Shown in pieces: positions 52,395 through 61,360 of a DNA stretch of 64,000 nt. Each line of letters starts with the position of its first letter. Position 1 is the first letter of the stretch. The stretch spans positions 1 to 64,000 of the forward strand of contig JACKCT010000009.1 in the NCBI GenBank assembly GCA_020633895.1, written 5' to 3'. Below the pieces are notes generated by a model. It did not search any database and was not told the DNA's origin. It saw only the letters and a list, made by a program, of their open reading frames with translations. The DNA is from Deltaproteobacteria bacterium. GTDB taxonomy: Bacteria; Lernaellota; Lernaellaia; JACKCT01. The position numbers were made by a program, and so were the translations under genes.

Positions 52395-53349
52395 CGGCGC
52401 AGTTGACCTGACGGTGGCAGCCGATTTCGCATTGGCGCATGCGGGCGACGATGGCGCGGTAGGCGTCGCCCCGGAGGATGTCGCGGAGGGACTCGCGGGC
52501 GATGTTGCCGGCCGGTTCGAATACGCCGCACAGCGACACATCCCCATGCACATCGACACAGAATCCGAAGTCGTGGACGTTGCAGACGCCCTGCGCGCGG
52601 TAGTCCGGGTTATCGAGCAGCAGCCGCTGGGCCGCCAGGCCTGTTTCGGGGTTGAGAACCTTCGCCCCGGCGCGCTTCTTGGCGACCAGTTCGTCGAAGA
52701 TCGCCAGCCGCGCCGTCCGCTCGGGATGCATCAGGTCTCGGTCGTTTCGCCAGTCGTCGGGGCCCGTCGGGCCGAGGGGGTTGGTGGCGATCTGGAAATA
52801 CACGCCGCTCACGCGCTCGTCGGCGTCCAGTTCGTCCAGGAACTCCGGCAGCGCCGCCAGATTCGCCCCCATCACCACGCACACCACATTGCGTCGCGTG
52901 TCCGGAGCGTTCGCGGCCAGATTGTCGAGCGCCTCCTGGGCCAGGCGGTAGGCGTCCTTGTGCCCGCGCAGGAAGTTGTGCACCGGAGCGGGACCGTCCA
53001 GGGAGAGATTCACGTGGGCGACGCCGACTTCGGCCAGCCGCCGCGCTTCCTCCGGCCCGATCCCCGGCCCGCTGGTGTTGAAATGGATCACCGCGCCCCG
53101 GCTCGTCGCCGCCTCCAGGATCTCCCACACCCCCTTGTGAAAAATCGGCTCGCCGCCGGTCATGACGATCTCCACCCCCGCGATCGCCTCGGCCAGATCC
53201 CGCGCCGCCCGCGTCCAATGCTCCGTCGACAAATCCCGCACGTGGCGAATCGGCGGCACGAAGCAGAACTTGCATTCGTAGCGACACCGATCGGTCAGGT
53301 GAAACGTCACCCGAGGCGGCGGAAGATTCGTGGGGCGGTCGATCAACAT
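52372..53349 (-). CDS. radical SAM/SPASM-type protein
   Basis: A 325-residue radical SAM enzyme. CRYECKFC gives C22-x3-C26-x2-C29. EIVMTGGEPIFHKGV, FNTSG and VNLSLDG complete the core. C-terminal cysteines (GVCNVHDFGFCVDVHGDVSLCGVFEP, in two blocks; RQCEIGCHRQVNC) form a SPASM-like auxiliary cluster domain, common in peptide-modifying and heme-related members. No obvious peptide substrate gene is adjacent. The ATG at 53349 follows AGGAT. The last seven residues (GALAGTG) and the stop are encoded by a B element, so the C-terminus has been overwritten or extended. Confidence 0.85.
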   Translation of the reverse strand: MLIDRPTNLPPPRVTFHLTDRCRYECKFCFVPPIRHVRDLSTEHWTRAARDLAEAIAGVEIVMTGGEPIFHKGVWEILEAATSRGAVIHFNTSGPGIGPEEARRLAEVGVAHVNLSLDGPAPVHNFLRGHKDAYRLAQEALDNLAANAPDTRRNVVCVVMGANLAALPEFLDELDADERVSGVYFQIATNPLGPTGPDDWRNDRDLMHPERTARLAIFDELVAKKRAGAKVLNPETGLAAQRLLLDNPDYRAQGVCNVHDFGFCVDVHGDVSLCGVFEPAGNIARESLRDILRGDAYRAIVARMRQCEIGCHRQVNCAGALAGTG

Positions 53350-53502
53350 GGGGCTATCCTGACGCCCGGCGTCTCGGGGCGCGGTAAGTGGGACCACAGC
53401 GCCGGGCGGGCGCGCCGATTGTGGTCCAGGCCCTTGTCATCCTCGCGCGCCGATGGCAGGATCGGCGCCGCAATTCACAATTCGGGGCGCCGGTCGCCGA
53501 CA

Positions 53503-53931
53503 ATGGCCAAACGCAAGACCATTCTGATCTACGCCGCCTTTTACGGCACGCTGATCCTGGTACTGGGCACGTTCGTCGCCCTGAAATACGGCCATTTTAT
53601 CGGCAATCTGTCGCCGGGGCAGTCCAAGGTGTTCCAGGCCAGCGTTTTCGTCAATCGCCTCTCCGAGGAAAACAAGGTCTACTTGGCCGAGCCCGGTTCC
53701 GATCCGCCCCAATGGCGGGAGATGACGGCGACCGACCCGGTGCGCATCAGCGTGGAGAACATCCAGAATTACGGCTTCTTCCTCGAATACGCCCGGCAAC
53801 CCCGATGCACCTTCGACTATCGCGTCGCCGCCTCGGAAAAGGCTAAGCCGGGACGCTACACCTTTCGCATCGTCTTCGATTCGGGATACGAGTACTTCGA
53901 TTCAGTCGTCGTGACGCGCAAATTGTTATAG
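53503..53931 (+). CDS. membrane-anchored hypothetical protein
   Basis: A 142-residue protein with an N-terminal TM (LIYAAFYGTLILVLGTFVAL) and a periplasmic beta-rich domain (VRISVENIQNYGFFLEYA, RYTFRIVFDSGYEYFDSVVV). No family recognised. It lies 10 bases before the next gene, which is likewise N-terminally anchored, suggesting a shared transcript and perhaps a complex. Confidence 0.65.
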   Translation: MAKRKTILIYAAFYGTLILVLGTFVALKYGHFIGNLSPGQSKVFQASVFVNRLSEENKVYLAEPGSDPPQWREMTATDPVRISVENIQNYGFFLEYARQPRCTFDYRVAASEKAKPGRYTFRIVFDSGYEYFDSVVVTRKLL

Positions 53932-53941
53932 TCTTCCATCC

Positions 53942-54877
53942 ATGGGCACCTACCGCGAAAAATTCATTCGAGAACGCCGCCGCTCGCGTAGCGCGTGGTT
54001 GAGCATCGGCGTCACCGTCTTCCTGGTCGCGATCCTGGTGACGGTCGGGGTGCGTTTCGGGGACTTGGCCGACACGCCGCCGGACACCAGCGGCATCCTC
54101 GAGGTCGAGGGCGATACCGTCCGCGTGGTCGGCACCGACGTGGCGTTTCCCGTCGCGCCGCCCGCCCAGACCTATCGCATCCTGCTCGTCGGCCTGATGC
54201 CCGCCACGCCCGCCGAGGTGACGGCGTATCTCCAGGAGCAGATGCCCGACCGCAAGTTCGAGGTCGTGAGCCTCTCGACGCCGACACACACCTTCGACCA
54301 ACTCGCGCGGCTGATTTCGGGCGCGGCGTTGTACGGCCCGTCGCTGGTGGTCATCAATCCCCGCGTGGGCGACCCCATCTTGAGCGAGGAGGCCCACAAG
54401 GCGCTGACGCATTCCATGTTGGCGCGGCAGCAGGTGATGCCGCTGTTCCCGGAAGGACAGGTGCCGGAGATTTACGAGGTCAACATGCCGATCTCGATTC
54501 TCGACGACCCGCTCAAGCCCAAGCGCTTCCTGCATGAACTGGCCGAGTTCAACGCCAAGCCCACCGGCGATGGGGGCGGCGAGCCGGACCCGGCCGTGGC
54601 GGCTCATCTGCACGACGAGGTGCGTTGGGCGCTGTACTACCAACTCGGGATGCAGACCCGTCGCCTTTCGGCGGCGAATGCGCGGGCCATCGTGCTGGGC
54701 CCGGAGCCGTTGGCTGTCGACGCGCCGCTCCATGAGTGGAACCGCCTGCCCGTCGAGGACGCCCACCAGATCGCCCGCTCGGCCAACTACGCCTTCCGGA
54801 CCACAAAGAACATCACGTCCGCGGAAGACCGCAGCCCCGCCCAGGCCTTCGCCGAGTGGATCGGGTACAATCTCTAA
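53942..54877 (+). CDS. membrane-anchored hypothetical protein
   Basis: A 311-residue protein: basic cytoplasmic N-terminus (RERRRSRSAW), one TM (LSIGVTVFLVAILVTVGV), then a periplasmic alpha/beta-like domain (YRILLVGLMPATPAEVTAYL; GPSLVVINPRVGDPILSEEA; ARAIVLGPEPLAVDAPLHEW). Strand-loop patterns suggest a Rossmann-like or LysM-free envelope domain, but no motif is diagnostic. It is followed by a CAP-domain lipoprotein gene after 13 bases. Confidence 0.65.
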   Translation: MGTYREKFIRERRRSRSAWLSIGVTVFLVAILVTVGVRFGDLADTPPDTSGILEVEGDTVRVVGTDVAFPVAPPAQTYRILLVGLMPATPAEVTAYLQEQMPDRKFEVVSLSTPTHTFDQLARLISGAALYGPSLVVINPRVGDPILSEEAHKALTHSMLARQQVMPLFPEGQVPEIYEVNMPISILDDPLKPKRFLHELAEFNAKPTGDGGGEPDPAVAAHLHDEVRWALYYQLGMQTRRLSAANARAIVLGPEPLAVDAPLHEWNRLPVEDAHQIARSANYAFRTTKNITSAEDRSPAQAFAEWIGYNL

Positions 54878-54890
54878 AATGAGGGGAAGG

Positions 54891-55328
54891 ATGCGCCGGG
54901 TCGGAATGCTGCTGCTGGTGTCAGCGGCGATGACGGCCTGCGCGGCCAAGGCGGCGCCGAATTTCCTGAACGTGAACGAGGCGGATTTCGACCGGCGGGT
55001 CGTGGAAGAAGCGAACGCCTATCGCGCCGGGAAAGGGTTGGGCGCTCTGCAATACTCCGACCGCCTCCACGACATTGCGCAAAAACACGCCGACGGGATG
55101 CGTCGCGAGCAGAAGCTCACCCATGCCGGGTTCCAGCAACGCTTCGCCGACTCGGGTGCGCGGACGTGCGTGGAAAATCTCGCGGCTGGAAGTATCACCG
55201 CCGAGAAGACCGTCCGAGGCTGGATCGATTCCCCCGGCCACAACAAAAACCTTCTGAACCCCAAGACCACCTACGCCGCCGTCGCCCACGCCGGGCCCTA
55301 CATCGTCTACTTCGCCTGCGGCTTCTAG
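54891..55328 (+). CDS. CAP/SCP-domain lipoprotein
   Basis: A 145-residue exported protein. GAGGGGAAGG directly precedes the ATG at 54891 (an ATG at 54879 is in frame but worse placed). Lipobox-like SAAMTAC, then a bacterial CAP domain: VVEEANAYRAGKGLGALQYS, KHADGMRREQKLTHAGF with the conserved His, RTCVENLAAG (Glu), and the GWIDSPGHNKNLLNP block. CAP proteins include wall-associated and toxin-like members; the enzymatic role is unclear. The stop is followed immediately by a B element. Confidence 0.85.
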   Translation: MRRVGMLLLVSAAMTACAAKAAPNFLNVNEADFDRRVVEEANAYRAGKGLGALQYSDRLHDIAQKHADGMRREQKLTHAGFQQRFADSGARTCVENLAAGSITAEKTVRGWIDSPGHNKNLLNPKTTYAAVAHAGPYIVYFACGF

Positions 55329-55440
55329 GTGCCGTAGCCGGCACGGGCTGGCGGATCGCCAGCGATCCTACACGCTGACGCGTCGGCGAGAAATCCATGG
55401 TGGACGTCGCTTCGCTCCAGCCGACTCCGGAGACGCGGTG
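55329..55440. repeat. palindromic B element
   Basis: It starts one codon after the CAP gene stop. Hairpin 1 is GTGCCG-TAGC-CGGCAC (55329-55344), hairpin 2 is GGATCG-CCAG-CGATCC, and then comes GGACGTCGCTTCGCTCCAGC. Same order and spacing as at 29133 and 39346. Confidence 0.8.
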
Positions 55441-55447
55441 AACGTTT

Positions 55448-55870
55448 CAGAGCCGCGACCGTGAGGGAGCGGGTTGGTCCGTGCCGGCACAGACCGTTTT
55501 CTTCTCATTTCAGAGCCCCGAACGGTAGTGAGGGGTCAAACTCGAACGATGTTTGCAAACGATAGCGAGTAAACGGAGCCCCGACCGTAAGGGAGGGGTT
55601 GTCGAGCGGTTCGGGTCGGCGAACGCTCTGGACCGCTTGCTGACGCGCGCGGCTCTGTCATCGCACGATATCACGACCTAACAGAGCCCGGCTTGATCCG
55701 TCAGAGTCCCGAACGGTAGTGAGAGGTCAAACTCGAATGTTGTTTGCAAACGATAGCGAGTAAACGGAGCCCCGACCGTAAGGGAGGGGTTGTCGAGCGC
55801 GTCGAAGCGGAAACATCGAGCGATGATTCCCCGGGGCGTCGCCAACCGCTCACTACGGTTCGCGGCTCTG
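55448..55870. repeat. three palindromic A elements, two nearly identical
   Basis: A half at 55448 (CAGAGCCGCGACCGTGAGGG) is followed by two full A elements at 55511-55657 and 55702-55870. Their first 97 bases differ at only a few positions: type I half, the GTTTGCAAACGATAGCGAG linker, type II half, GTTGTCGAGCG. Their right halves differ (CGCGCG type versus CGAACCGTAGTG type), so they are mosaics of shared left and different right parts. Confidence 0.82.
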
Positions 55871-55997
55871 ATTGGTTGAGAGCGTTCTCTGAGGCGTGAC
55901 CCTGAAGGGATGGGTTCTGATCGGACGTACTTCCGCCGACCAACGAAAAAGCGGGTCGCCCGTCAGGCAACCCGCTCTAGGTCGGTCATTCGAAATT

Positions 55998-56106
55998 TTC
56001 ACACCTTCTCTCGGGCTTCGCCCTCGTGAAAGTGTGGCACCCACCGGACTTTAGCGCCTACCTGCCGCTCCACACTTTTCCACTTCGCTGGGGAAAATGT
56101 GGCACA
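55998..56106. repeat. two C-type palindromes
   Basis: The first copy runs TCACACCTTC ... GTGAAAGTGTGGCACCC with an inner GGGC-TTC-GCCC hairpin (55998-56042). The second has CCACACTTTTCC ... GGAAAATGTGG (56070-56106). They end 11 bases from the clpX stop and so lie at its 3' side. The stretch 55871-55997 between A and C holds nothing I recognise. Confidence 0.7.
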
Positions 56107-56117
56107 CAGGCCGGCGG

Positions 56118-57416
56118 CTAGGCGATCTCCGGCTTGCCGTTGCCCCCGGCGGCTTTGTCGGTGCCGGTGGCCTGCTGGTCCATGCCGTAGACAATAATCG
56201 GCTGCTCGCCGGACTCGATCACCTCCTCGGAGATGACCACTTCCTTGATGTTCTCCTGGCTGGGGATCTCGTACATGATGTCGAGCATCACCCCTTCCAG
56301 GATGGACCGCAGTCCGCGGGCGCCGGTGCCCCGTTCGATGGCCTTGCGCGCCACCGACGAGAGGGCGCCGTCCGAGAAGCCCAGCTTGACCTGCTCCATG
56401 TCGAAGAGCTTGGCGTACTGCTTGACCAGGGCGTTCTTCGGCTCGGTCAGGATGCTCACCAGCGCCGCCTCGTCCAGGCCGTGCAACGTGACGGTCACGG
56501 GCATGCGGCCGATGAACTCGGGGATCAGGCCGTATTTGAGCAGATCCTCGGGTAGCACCTTGGAGAGCAGCTCGGACTCGGTGGCCTTGTCCATGGACTG
56601 CACGTTGGCGGTGAAGCCGACGGTCTGCTTGCCGATGCGCCGACGGATGATGTCGGTCAGGCCGTGGAACGCGCCGCCGCAGATGAACAGGATATCCGTC
56701 GTATCGATGTGGAGGAAATCCTGCTGGGGGTGCTTGCGCCCGCCCTTGGGAGGCACATGGGCGACGGTACCTTCGATGATCTTGAGCAGGGCCTGCTGCA
56801 CGCCCTCGCCGGAGACGTCCCGGGTGATCGACGGCGAATCGGACTTGCGGCTGATCTTATCGATCTCGTCGATGTAGATGATGCCGCGCATGGCCCGGTC
56901 GATGTCGAAGTCGGCGTTCTGCAGCAGGGACAGGATGATGTTCTCCACGTCCTCGCCCACATAGCCGGCCTCGGTCAGCGTGGTGGCGTCGGCGATGGCG
57001 AAGGGGACGTTGAGAATCTTGGCCAGGGTCTGGGCCAGGAGCGTTTTGCCCGAGCCCGTCGGGCCGACCAGCAGGATGTTGCTCTTGGCGATTTCCACAT
57101 CGTCGTAGGTGGAGCGGCCGAGGATGCGTTTGTAGTGGTTGTGGACGGCCACGGCCAGCGTCTTCTTGGCGTTCTCCTGGCCGATGACGTATTCGTCGAG
57201 CTGGTGGTGGATGTCCTTGGGACGGGGGATGTCCTCGCCGTCGCCCCGCTGACGGTCGCGCTGCGTCTCTTCGGCGATGATGTCGTTGCACAAATCGACG
57301 CACTCGTCGCAGATGTACACACCCGGGCCGGCGATCAGTTTTTTGACTTCCCGCTGGGACTTGCCGCAAAAGCTGCAATTCAGGTTGTGGGAGTCGTCGG
57401 GTCCGCGTTTTACCAT
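56118..57416 (-). CDS. clpX: ATP-dependent Clp protease ATP-binding subunit ClpX
   Basis: A 432-residue AAA+ unfoldase for ClpP. The zinc-binding domain has C14-x2-C17 and C36-x2-C39. Then Walker A GPTGSGKT (118-125), pore loop GYVG in [22 protein letters not shown], a ClpP-docking loop with VGF where IGF is usual, and [12 protein letters not shown] sensor 2. Cytoplasmic; it unfolds tagged proteins. Third gene of tig-clpP-clpX. A ClpX-like paralog without the zinc domain is at 3136. Confidence 0.97.
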   Translation of the reverse strand: MVKRGPDDSHNLNCSFCGKSQREVKKLIAGPGVYICDECVDLCNDIIAEETQRDRQRGDGEDIPRPKDIHHQLDEYVIGQENAKKTLAVAVHNHYKRILGRSTYDDVEIAKSNILLVGPTGSGKTLLAQTLAKILNVPFAIADATTLTEAGYVGEDVENIILSLLQNADFDIDRAMRGIIYIDEIDKISRKSDSPSITRDVSGEGVQQALLKIIEGTVAHVPPKGGRKHPQQDFLHIDTTDILFICGGAFHGLTDIIRRRIGKQTVGFTANVQSMDKATESELLSKVLPEDLLKYGLIPEFIGRMPVTVTLHGLDEAALVSILTEPKNALVKQYAKLFDMEQVKLGFSDGALSSVARKAIERGTGARGLRSILEGVMLDIMYEIPSQENIKEVVISEEVIESGEQPIIVYGMDQQATGTDKAAGGNGKPEIA

Positions 57417-57521
57417 ATCGCTTCAACCTCCCCAAAGGGATCGGCAGGTCGGGAACTTCTCTTCAGTCGTCATCTCAAATTCAGGGGCCCCAAGGCCTCA
57501 TTCAATGCATTCGGCTCCAAT

Positions 57522-58121
57522 TCATTTGGCGAGCTGGCCCTTAGGCCGCTCGGTCAACACATCGTCGATAATACCATACTCTTTCGACTCCTCCGCGCCC
57601 ATGAAAAAATCGCGATCCGAGTCGGCTTTCACCTTTTTGATCGTTTGCCCGGTGTTTTTCGCCAGGATCCTGGCTAATTCATCGGCCATTCTGAGGATTT
57701 CCTTCGCATGAATTTCAATATCCACCGCCTGGCCCTGGGCGCCGCCCATGGGCTGGTGGATCATGATGCGGGCGTGGGGGAGGGCAAAACGCTTGCCCTT
57801 GGCGCCGGCGGCGAGCAAAAACGCGCCCATGGACGCCGCCTGGCCCATGCAAATCGTGGAAATATCCGGCCGAACGAACTGCATGGTGTCAAAAATGGCC
57901 AAACCGGCCGTCACCGAGCCTCCGGGCGAATTGATATAGAAATAGATGTCGGCATCCGGGTCTTCCGACTCGAGGAAGAGCATCTGGGCGATGATCAGGT
58001 TGGCGATTTCGTCGTTGATCGCCGAGCCGATCATGATGACCCGGTCCCGAAGAAGGCGGGAGTAGATGTCGTACGCCCGCTCGCCCCGGTTGGTGGTCTC
58101 GATGACCATGGGAATGAGCAT
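57522..58121 (-). CDS. clpP: ATP-dependent Clp protease proteolytic subunit
   Basis: A 199-residue serine peptidase forming the tetradecameric ClpP barrel. Catalytic triad S97 ([12 protein letters not shown]), H122 (ARIMIHQP) and D171 (SDRDFFM). The ATG at 58121 has AGGA eight bases upstream and gives the family start ([20 protein letters not shown]); upstream in-frame starts lack a ribosome site. It lies between tig and clpX in a conserved operon. Confidence 0.96.
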   Translation of the reverse strand: MLIPMVIETTNRGERAYDIYSRLLRDRVIMIGSAINDEIANLIIAQMLFLESEDPDADIYFYINSPGGSVTAGLAIFDTMQFVRPDISTICMGQAASMGAFLLAAGAKGKRFALPHARIMIHQPMGGAQGQAVDIEIHAKEILRMADELARILAKNTGQTIKKVKADSDRDFFMGAEESKEYGIIDDVLTERPKGQLAK

Positions 58122-58165
58122 GTTTTTCGTCCTCATCGGGGCCAAGGAGGCCTAACCCGCTAATA

Positions 58166-58185
58166 ATCAGAGCCAATTCTCTGAT
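58166..58185. other. palindrome between tig and clpP
   Basis: ATCAGAG-CCAATT-CTCTGAT, a perfect 7-bp hairpin in the 97-bp tig-clpP gap. On the minus strand TTATTAG follows, which is poor for termination. It could slow transcription or stabilise an RNA end. Role unknown. Confidence 0.45.
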
Positions 58186-58218
58186 CCAACGATCAGAGCG
58201 TAACCCGGCGCGGGCGCG

Positions 58219-59580
58219 CTATTGGTCCGCGTCCTCGTCGGGGCTTTCGCTGTCGCCGCCCGACTCCAGGTCATCGTCCGCAGCCGGTTCAACCCATTCA
58301 ACCTGCGCGTTTTCCAGCAGAAAATCAAGCACCTTCTCTTGCCGGATGCCGTACTTGAGGTCTTCCACACGGCCCTCTTTCTGATATTCCGCGGAGACTT
58401 GCAGCGGGGATTTTCCCCACGCCTTGCCCAATTCCGCGAAGCGGGCTTCCAGGTCCGCCTCGGTGGCCTCCAAGCCCTCCTGCTTGGCGACGGCCTCGAA
58501 CAGCAACGCCGCCTGGACTTCCTTGATGGCGTCCGGGCGCATGCGGTCCTCCGAGCCTTCCATGATGGAATGTACCTGATCGTGCGGAATGCCCGAATAC
58601 ATAAGCTGTTGATGCATATTTTGCATCATGTGCTTGATTTGCTGGGCGACCATGGCGTCGGGCACGTCGATGGCGTTGCGGGCCACCAGGGCGTCCACGA
58701 CCTGATCCCGGTCGAAATTCCGCGCCTGCCGCTGGGCCTGTTCCTCCAGGGTTTCGCGCTCGCGGGCCTTGAGATCATCCAGGCCGGCCAACTCGCCGCC
58801 CAGATCCTTGGCGAACTCGTCGTCGATCTCGGGGACCACGCGCTCCTTGATGGCCTTGAGGGTGACGTGGAAAACCACAGCCTTTCCGGCAAGTTGCTTG
58901 GCCTGATAGTCCTCGGGGAAGGATAGCTCGATGTCCTTTTCCTCGCCGACGGTCATGCCGATGACGCCGTCCTCGAAGCCGGGGATGAACGAGCCGGAGC
59001 CGATTTTGAGCAGATAGTTGTCCGCCGAACCGCCTTCGAAGGGCTCCTCGGCGTCCTTTTCCCGGCCGACGAAGTCGATTTCCGCGTGGTCGCCTTCGGC
59101 GACGGGCCGCGCTTCCTCGATGGTGCGCATCTGGGAATGCATCTCGGCCAGTTGCTTGAGGCGCTCGTCGAGCTGCTCGTCGGAAACCGTCACCTTCTGG
59201 CGTTTGACGTCCAGGCTCTTGTAGTCCTTGACCTCCACATCCGGCGCCACTTCCACGGTGGCCACGGCGACGAAGGTGCCGTCGTCGTTGAAATCGGAGG
59301 ACTCCACCTCGGGCCGGGCGACGACCTGCAACTCGTGCTCGTCCATCGCCTGACGCAGGCCTTCGTTGATCAGGTCCGCACGCAATTCATCTTCGATCTG
59401 GGGGCCGTAGTGGCGCTCCAGGATCTCCCGAGGCGCCTTGCCCGGGCGAAATCCCCGAATATTCGCGTGCTTACGAACGTTGGCGAACAGCTTGTTGCGC
59501 CCGTTGCGCACCTGGTCGGCGTTGGCCGTGATGTTGATTTTCCGCTTGACGGAATCGACCGCCTCGATCTTGATGTCCAT
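58219..59580 (-). CDS. tig: trigger factor
   Basis: A 453-residue ribosome-associated chaperone and prolyl isomerase. The ribosome-binding signature is GFRPGKAPREI (about 43-53). The FKBP-type domain lies at about 155-240 (GDHAEIDFVGREKD, SGSFIPGFEDGVIGMTVGE), and the long helical C-terminal domain follows. The acidic tail (ESGGDSESPDEDADQ) is longer than usual. First gene of tig-clpP-clpX. AGGGTGAT precedes the ATG. Confidence 0.96.
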   Translation of the reverse strand: MDIKIEAVDSVKRKINITANADQVRNGRNKLFANVRKHANIRGFRPGKAPREILERHYGPQIEDELRADLINEGLRQAMDEHELQVVARPEVESSDFNDDGTFVAVATVEVAPDVEVKDYKSLDVKRQKVTVSDEQLDERLKQLAEMHSQMRTIEEARPVAEGDHAEIDFVGREKDAEEPFEGGSADNYLLKIGSGSFIPGFEDGVIGMTVGEEKDIELSFPEDYQAKQLAGKAVVFHVTLKAIKERVVPEIDDEFAKDLGGELAGLDDLKARERETLEEQAQRQARNFDRDQVVDALVARNAIDVPDAMVAQQIKHMMQNMHQQLMYSGIPHDQVHSIMEGSEDRMRPDAIKEVQAALLFEAVAKQEGLEATEADLEARFAELGKAWGKSPLQVSAEYQKEGRVEDLKYGIRQEKVLDFLLENAQVEWVEPAADDDLESGGDSESPDEDADQ

Positions 59581-59796
59581 CGATCACCCTGTTCTTTATT
59601 CGGACGTTGGCCCGTGGTGGAGGGATGTTGCGCAATTGTCACGCAAATCGAGCCCCCCACATACTAGATTCCGGGTTGTTTGGTCAACGTCGCCGCCGAT
59701 ATCGCCTTGCGGTGGCGGCGTTTTTCGTGACAATGCCCTAAACGTCCGAATATCGCACCGGGACGATACGTCCGCGACGACGGGAAAGGTCGGCGA

Positions 59797-60828
59797 ATGC
59801 GTCTTTTTTTCACCGCGATGTTGATTCTGGTCGCCCTGACGGGCATGGCCGCCAATTCGAACTGCGTCAATCCGGGGGATGACGACGACGACGTCTCCGA
59901 TGACGACACCGGCGACGACGATACCGTTGTCGACGACGACACGGTCGATGACGACACGGTGGACGATGACACCGGGGATGACGACACCGTCGGCGAAGAT
60001 TGGCCGACGTGCGACGACTACGCCGATGCGATCACCAGCGGTAACGTCGCCGATTCGGGTCTGGACGAGATTTCGGGCATCGCGGTCTCGGCCGATAACC
60101 CGGGCGTCCTATGGATGCACAACGATTCAGGTGACGGACCGTTCATCTATGCCCTGTCCACCGGCGGCGATCTGATCGGCACGGTGCAGCTTTCGGGCGT
60201 GTCCGCGGTGGACTGGGAAGACATGGCGATCGGCCCGTGCGGCGACGACCACCCGGACGTCGAGTGCCTCTACATCGCCGACTTCGGCGACAACGGCGCG
60301 AGCCGGACGGATGTCGCGATTTACCGTGTTCCCGAACCGGCCGTGGATCCGTTCACCCCCTTCGGCACGCTGGCGGTCAGCGATTTCGACAAGGTCCCCT
60401 TCGCCTATCCCGGCGGTTCTCATGACGCCGAGGCGCTGGTGGTGCATCCGGACGGGACGGTCTATGTGATCGACAAGGACGTGGCGGGGATCGCGGGCGT
60501 CTATGAGTTTCCCGAGTTCGAGGACGGCCGGTTCGAGACCCTGGACTACCTGGGCGACCTGGGCGATCCCGAGTACATCTATGCCACCGGCGCGGATCTG
60601 CATCGCAACGGCGACCGCCTGTTGGTCCGCACCTACACCCAGGCCTGGGAATATCGCCTGCCCGACGGCGCGGACTTTGCCGACGTGATCGACGTGACGC
60701 CCTCCAAGGTGCCGCGCAAGCTCGAGGCCCAGTCCGAGGCCATCGCCTACGACCCGGCCACCGGCGGCTACTTCCACGTCAGCGAAGGCACCACCCCGCC
60801 GATCTACTTCTTCGGGTGCTTGGAGTAG
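59797..60828 (+). CDS. exported protein with Asp-rich spacer and propeller-like domain
   Basis: A 343-residue exported protein: signal peptide (FTAMLILVALTGMA), a Cys soon after (NSNCVNPG), then a spacer of about 45 residues made of DDD-T/V/G repeats (residues 28-66). From 67 a domain follows with ISGIAVSADNPGVLWMHNDS, DWEDMAIGPCG, LYIADFGDN and HDAEALVVHPDGTVYVIDKD, typical of SdiA-regulated/esterase-like six-bladed propellers. Here the Asp-rich segment is N-terminal, unlike the metalloprotease and the 48019 protein. Probably surface-bound. Function unknown. Confidence 0.8.
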   Translation: MRLFFTAMLILVALTGMAANSNCVNPGDDDDDVSDDDTGDDDTVVDDDTVDDDTVDDDTGDDDTVGEDWPTCDDYADAITSGNVADSGLDEISGIAVSADNPGVLWMHNDSGDGPFIYALSTGGDLIGTVQLSGVSAVDWEDMAIGPCGDDHPDVECLYIADFGDNGASRTDVAIYRVPEPAVDPFTPFGTLAVSDFDKVPFAYPGGSHDAEALVVHPDGTVYVIDKDVAGIAGVYEFPEFEDGRFETLDYLGDLGDPEYIYATGADLHRNGDRLLVRTYTQAWEYRLPDGADFADVIDVTPSKVPRKLEAQSEAIAYDPATGGYFHVSEGTTPPIYFFGCLE

Positions 60829-60852
60829 GGGGGCGACCCGCTTTCGGCCTAA

Positions 60853-61300
60853 CAGAGCCCCGACCTGCTTGTCCGCCGTAGCCTCGGCGTAGGGGGATCA
60901 GGGAGGGGTTGTCGAGCGTGTCGACTCAGCGAACGTTTTGGACCGTTGGCTGACCAGCCTTCGCCAAGGCTACGGCCTGGCAAGCTGCGCGCGGCTCTGA
61001 CGGATCGGATTCGCCTCCAACAACGTCCCTGTCACCCGCTCGCTACGGCTCACGGCTCGGACATCGCATGCACACCTTCCCGTCGACTTCGTCGTCGTGA
61101 AAGTGTGGCACCCCCGTTGGTCGCGGCTCCGATTGGTCGGGATCGTTTTCGAACAACGCACGAGAGGTCCCTCACTTCGTTCGGGATGACAACGACCATT
61201 ACAGGGCCAGAGTGAAGCGACTTCCCCCAAGGCACTCCCATCAACGAGCCGGCGTCAGAGATGCGAAGCATCTCCCAGTCCGTGCCGACTACGGCACATT
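60853..61300. repeat. A, C and B palindromic elements in series
   Basis: A full A element spans 60853-60999, both halves carrying the apical insertion. A degenerate A half follows (around 61035-61060). C at 61070-61114 has inner hairpin CGAC-TTC-GTCG. A separate palindrome at about 61163-61190 contains TCCCTCACTTCGTTCGGGAT. B in minus orientation, 61207-61298, has hairpin 2 AGATGC-GAA-GCATCT and hairpin 1 GTGCCG-ACTA-CGGCAC. This fills the whole gap upstream of the dehydrogenase gene; I see no other gene in it. Confidence 0.8.
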
Positions 61301-61360
61301 GGCGGGGGCGGGGGTTTTTGGTAGCTTCGGCGGAGATTTTCTTTCGACGAGGTTTGGGCG

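Noticed and set aside
60970-61230. Minus-strand frame containing HPERSEGPLVRCS
   Set aside because: This is a translation of palindromic repeat DNA (a TCCCTCACTTCGTTCGGGAT palindrome plus A and C elements), not a gene.
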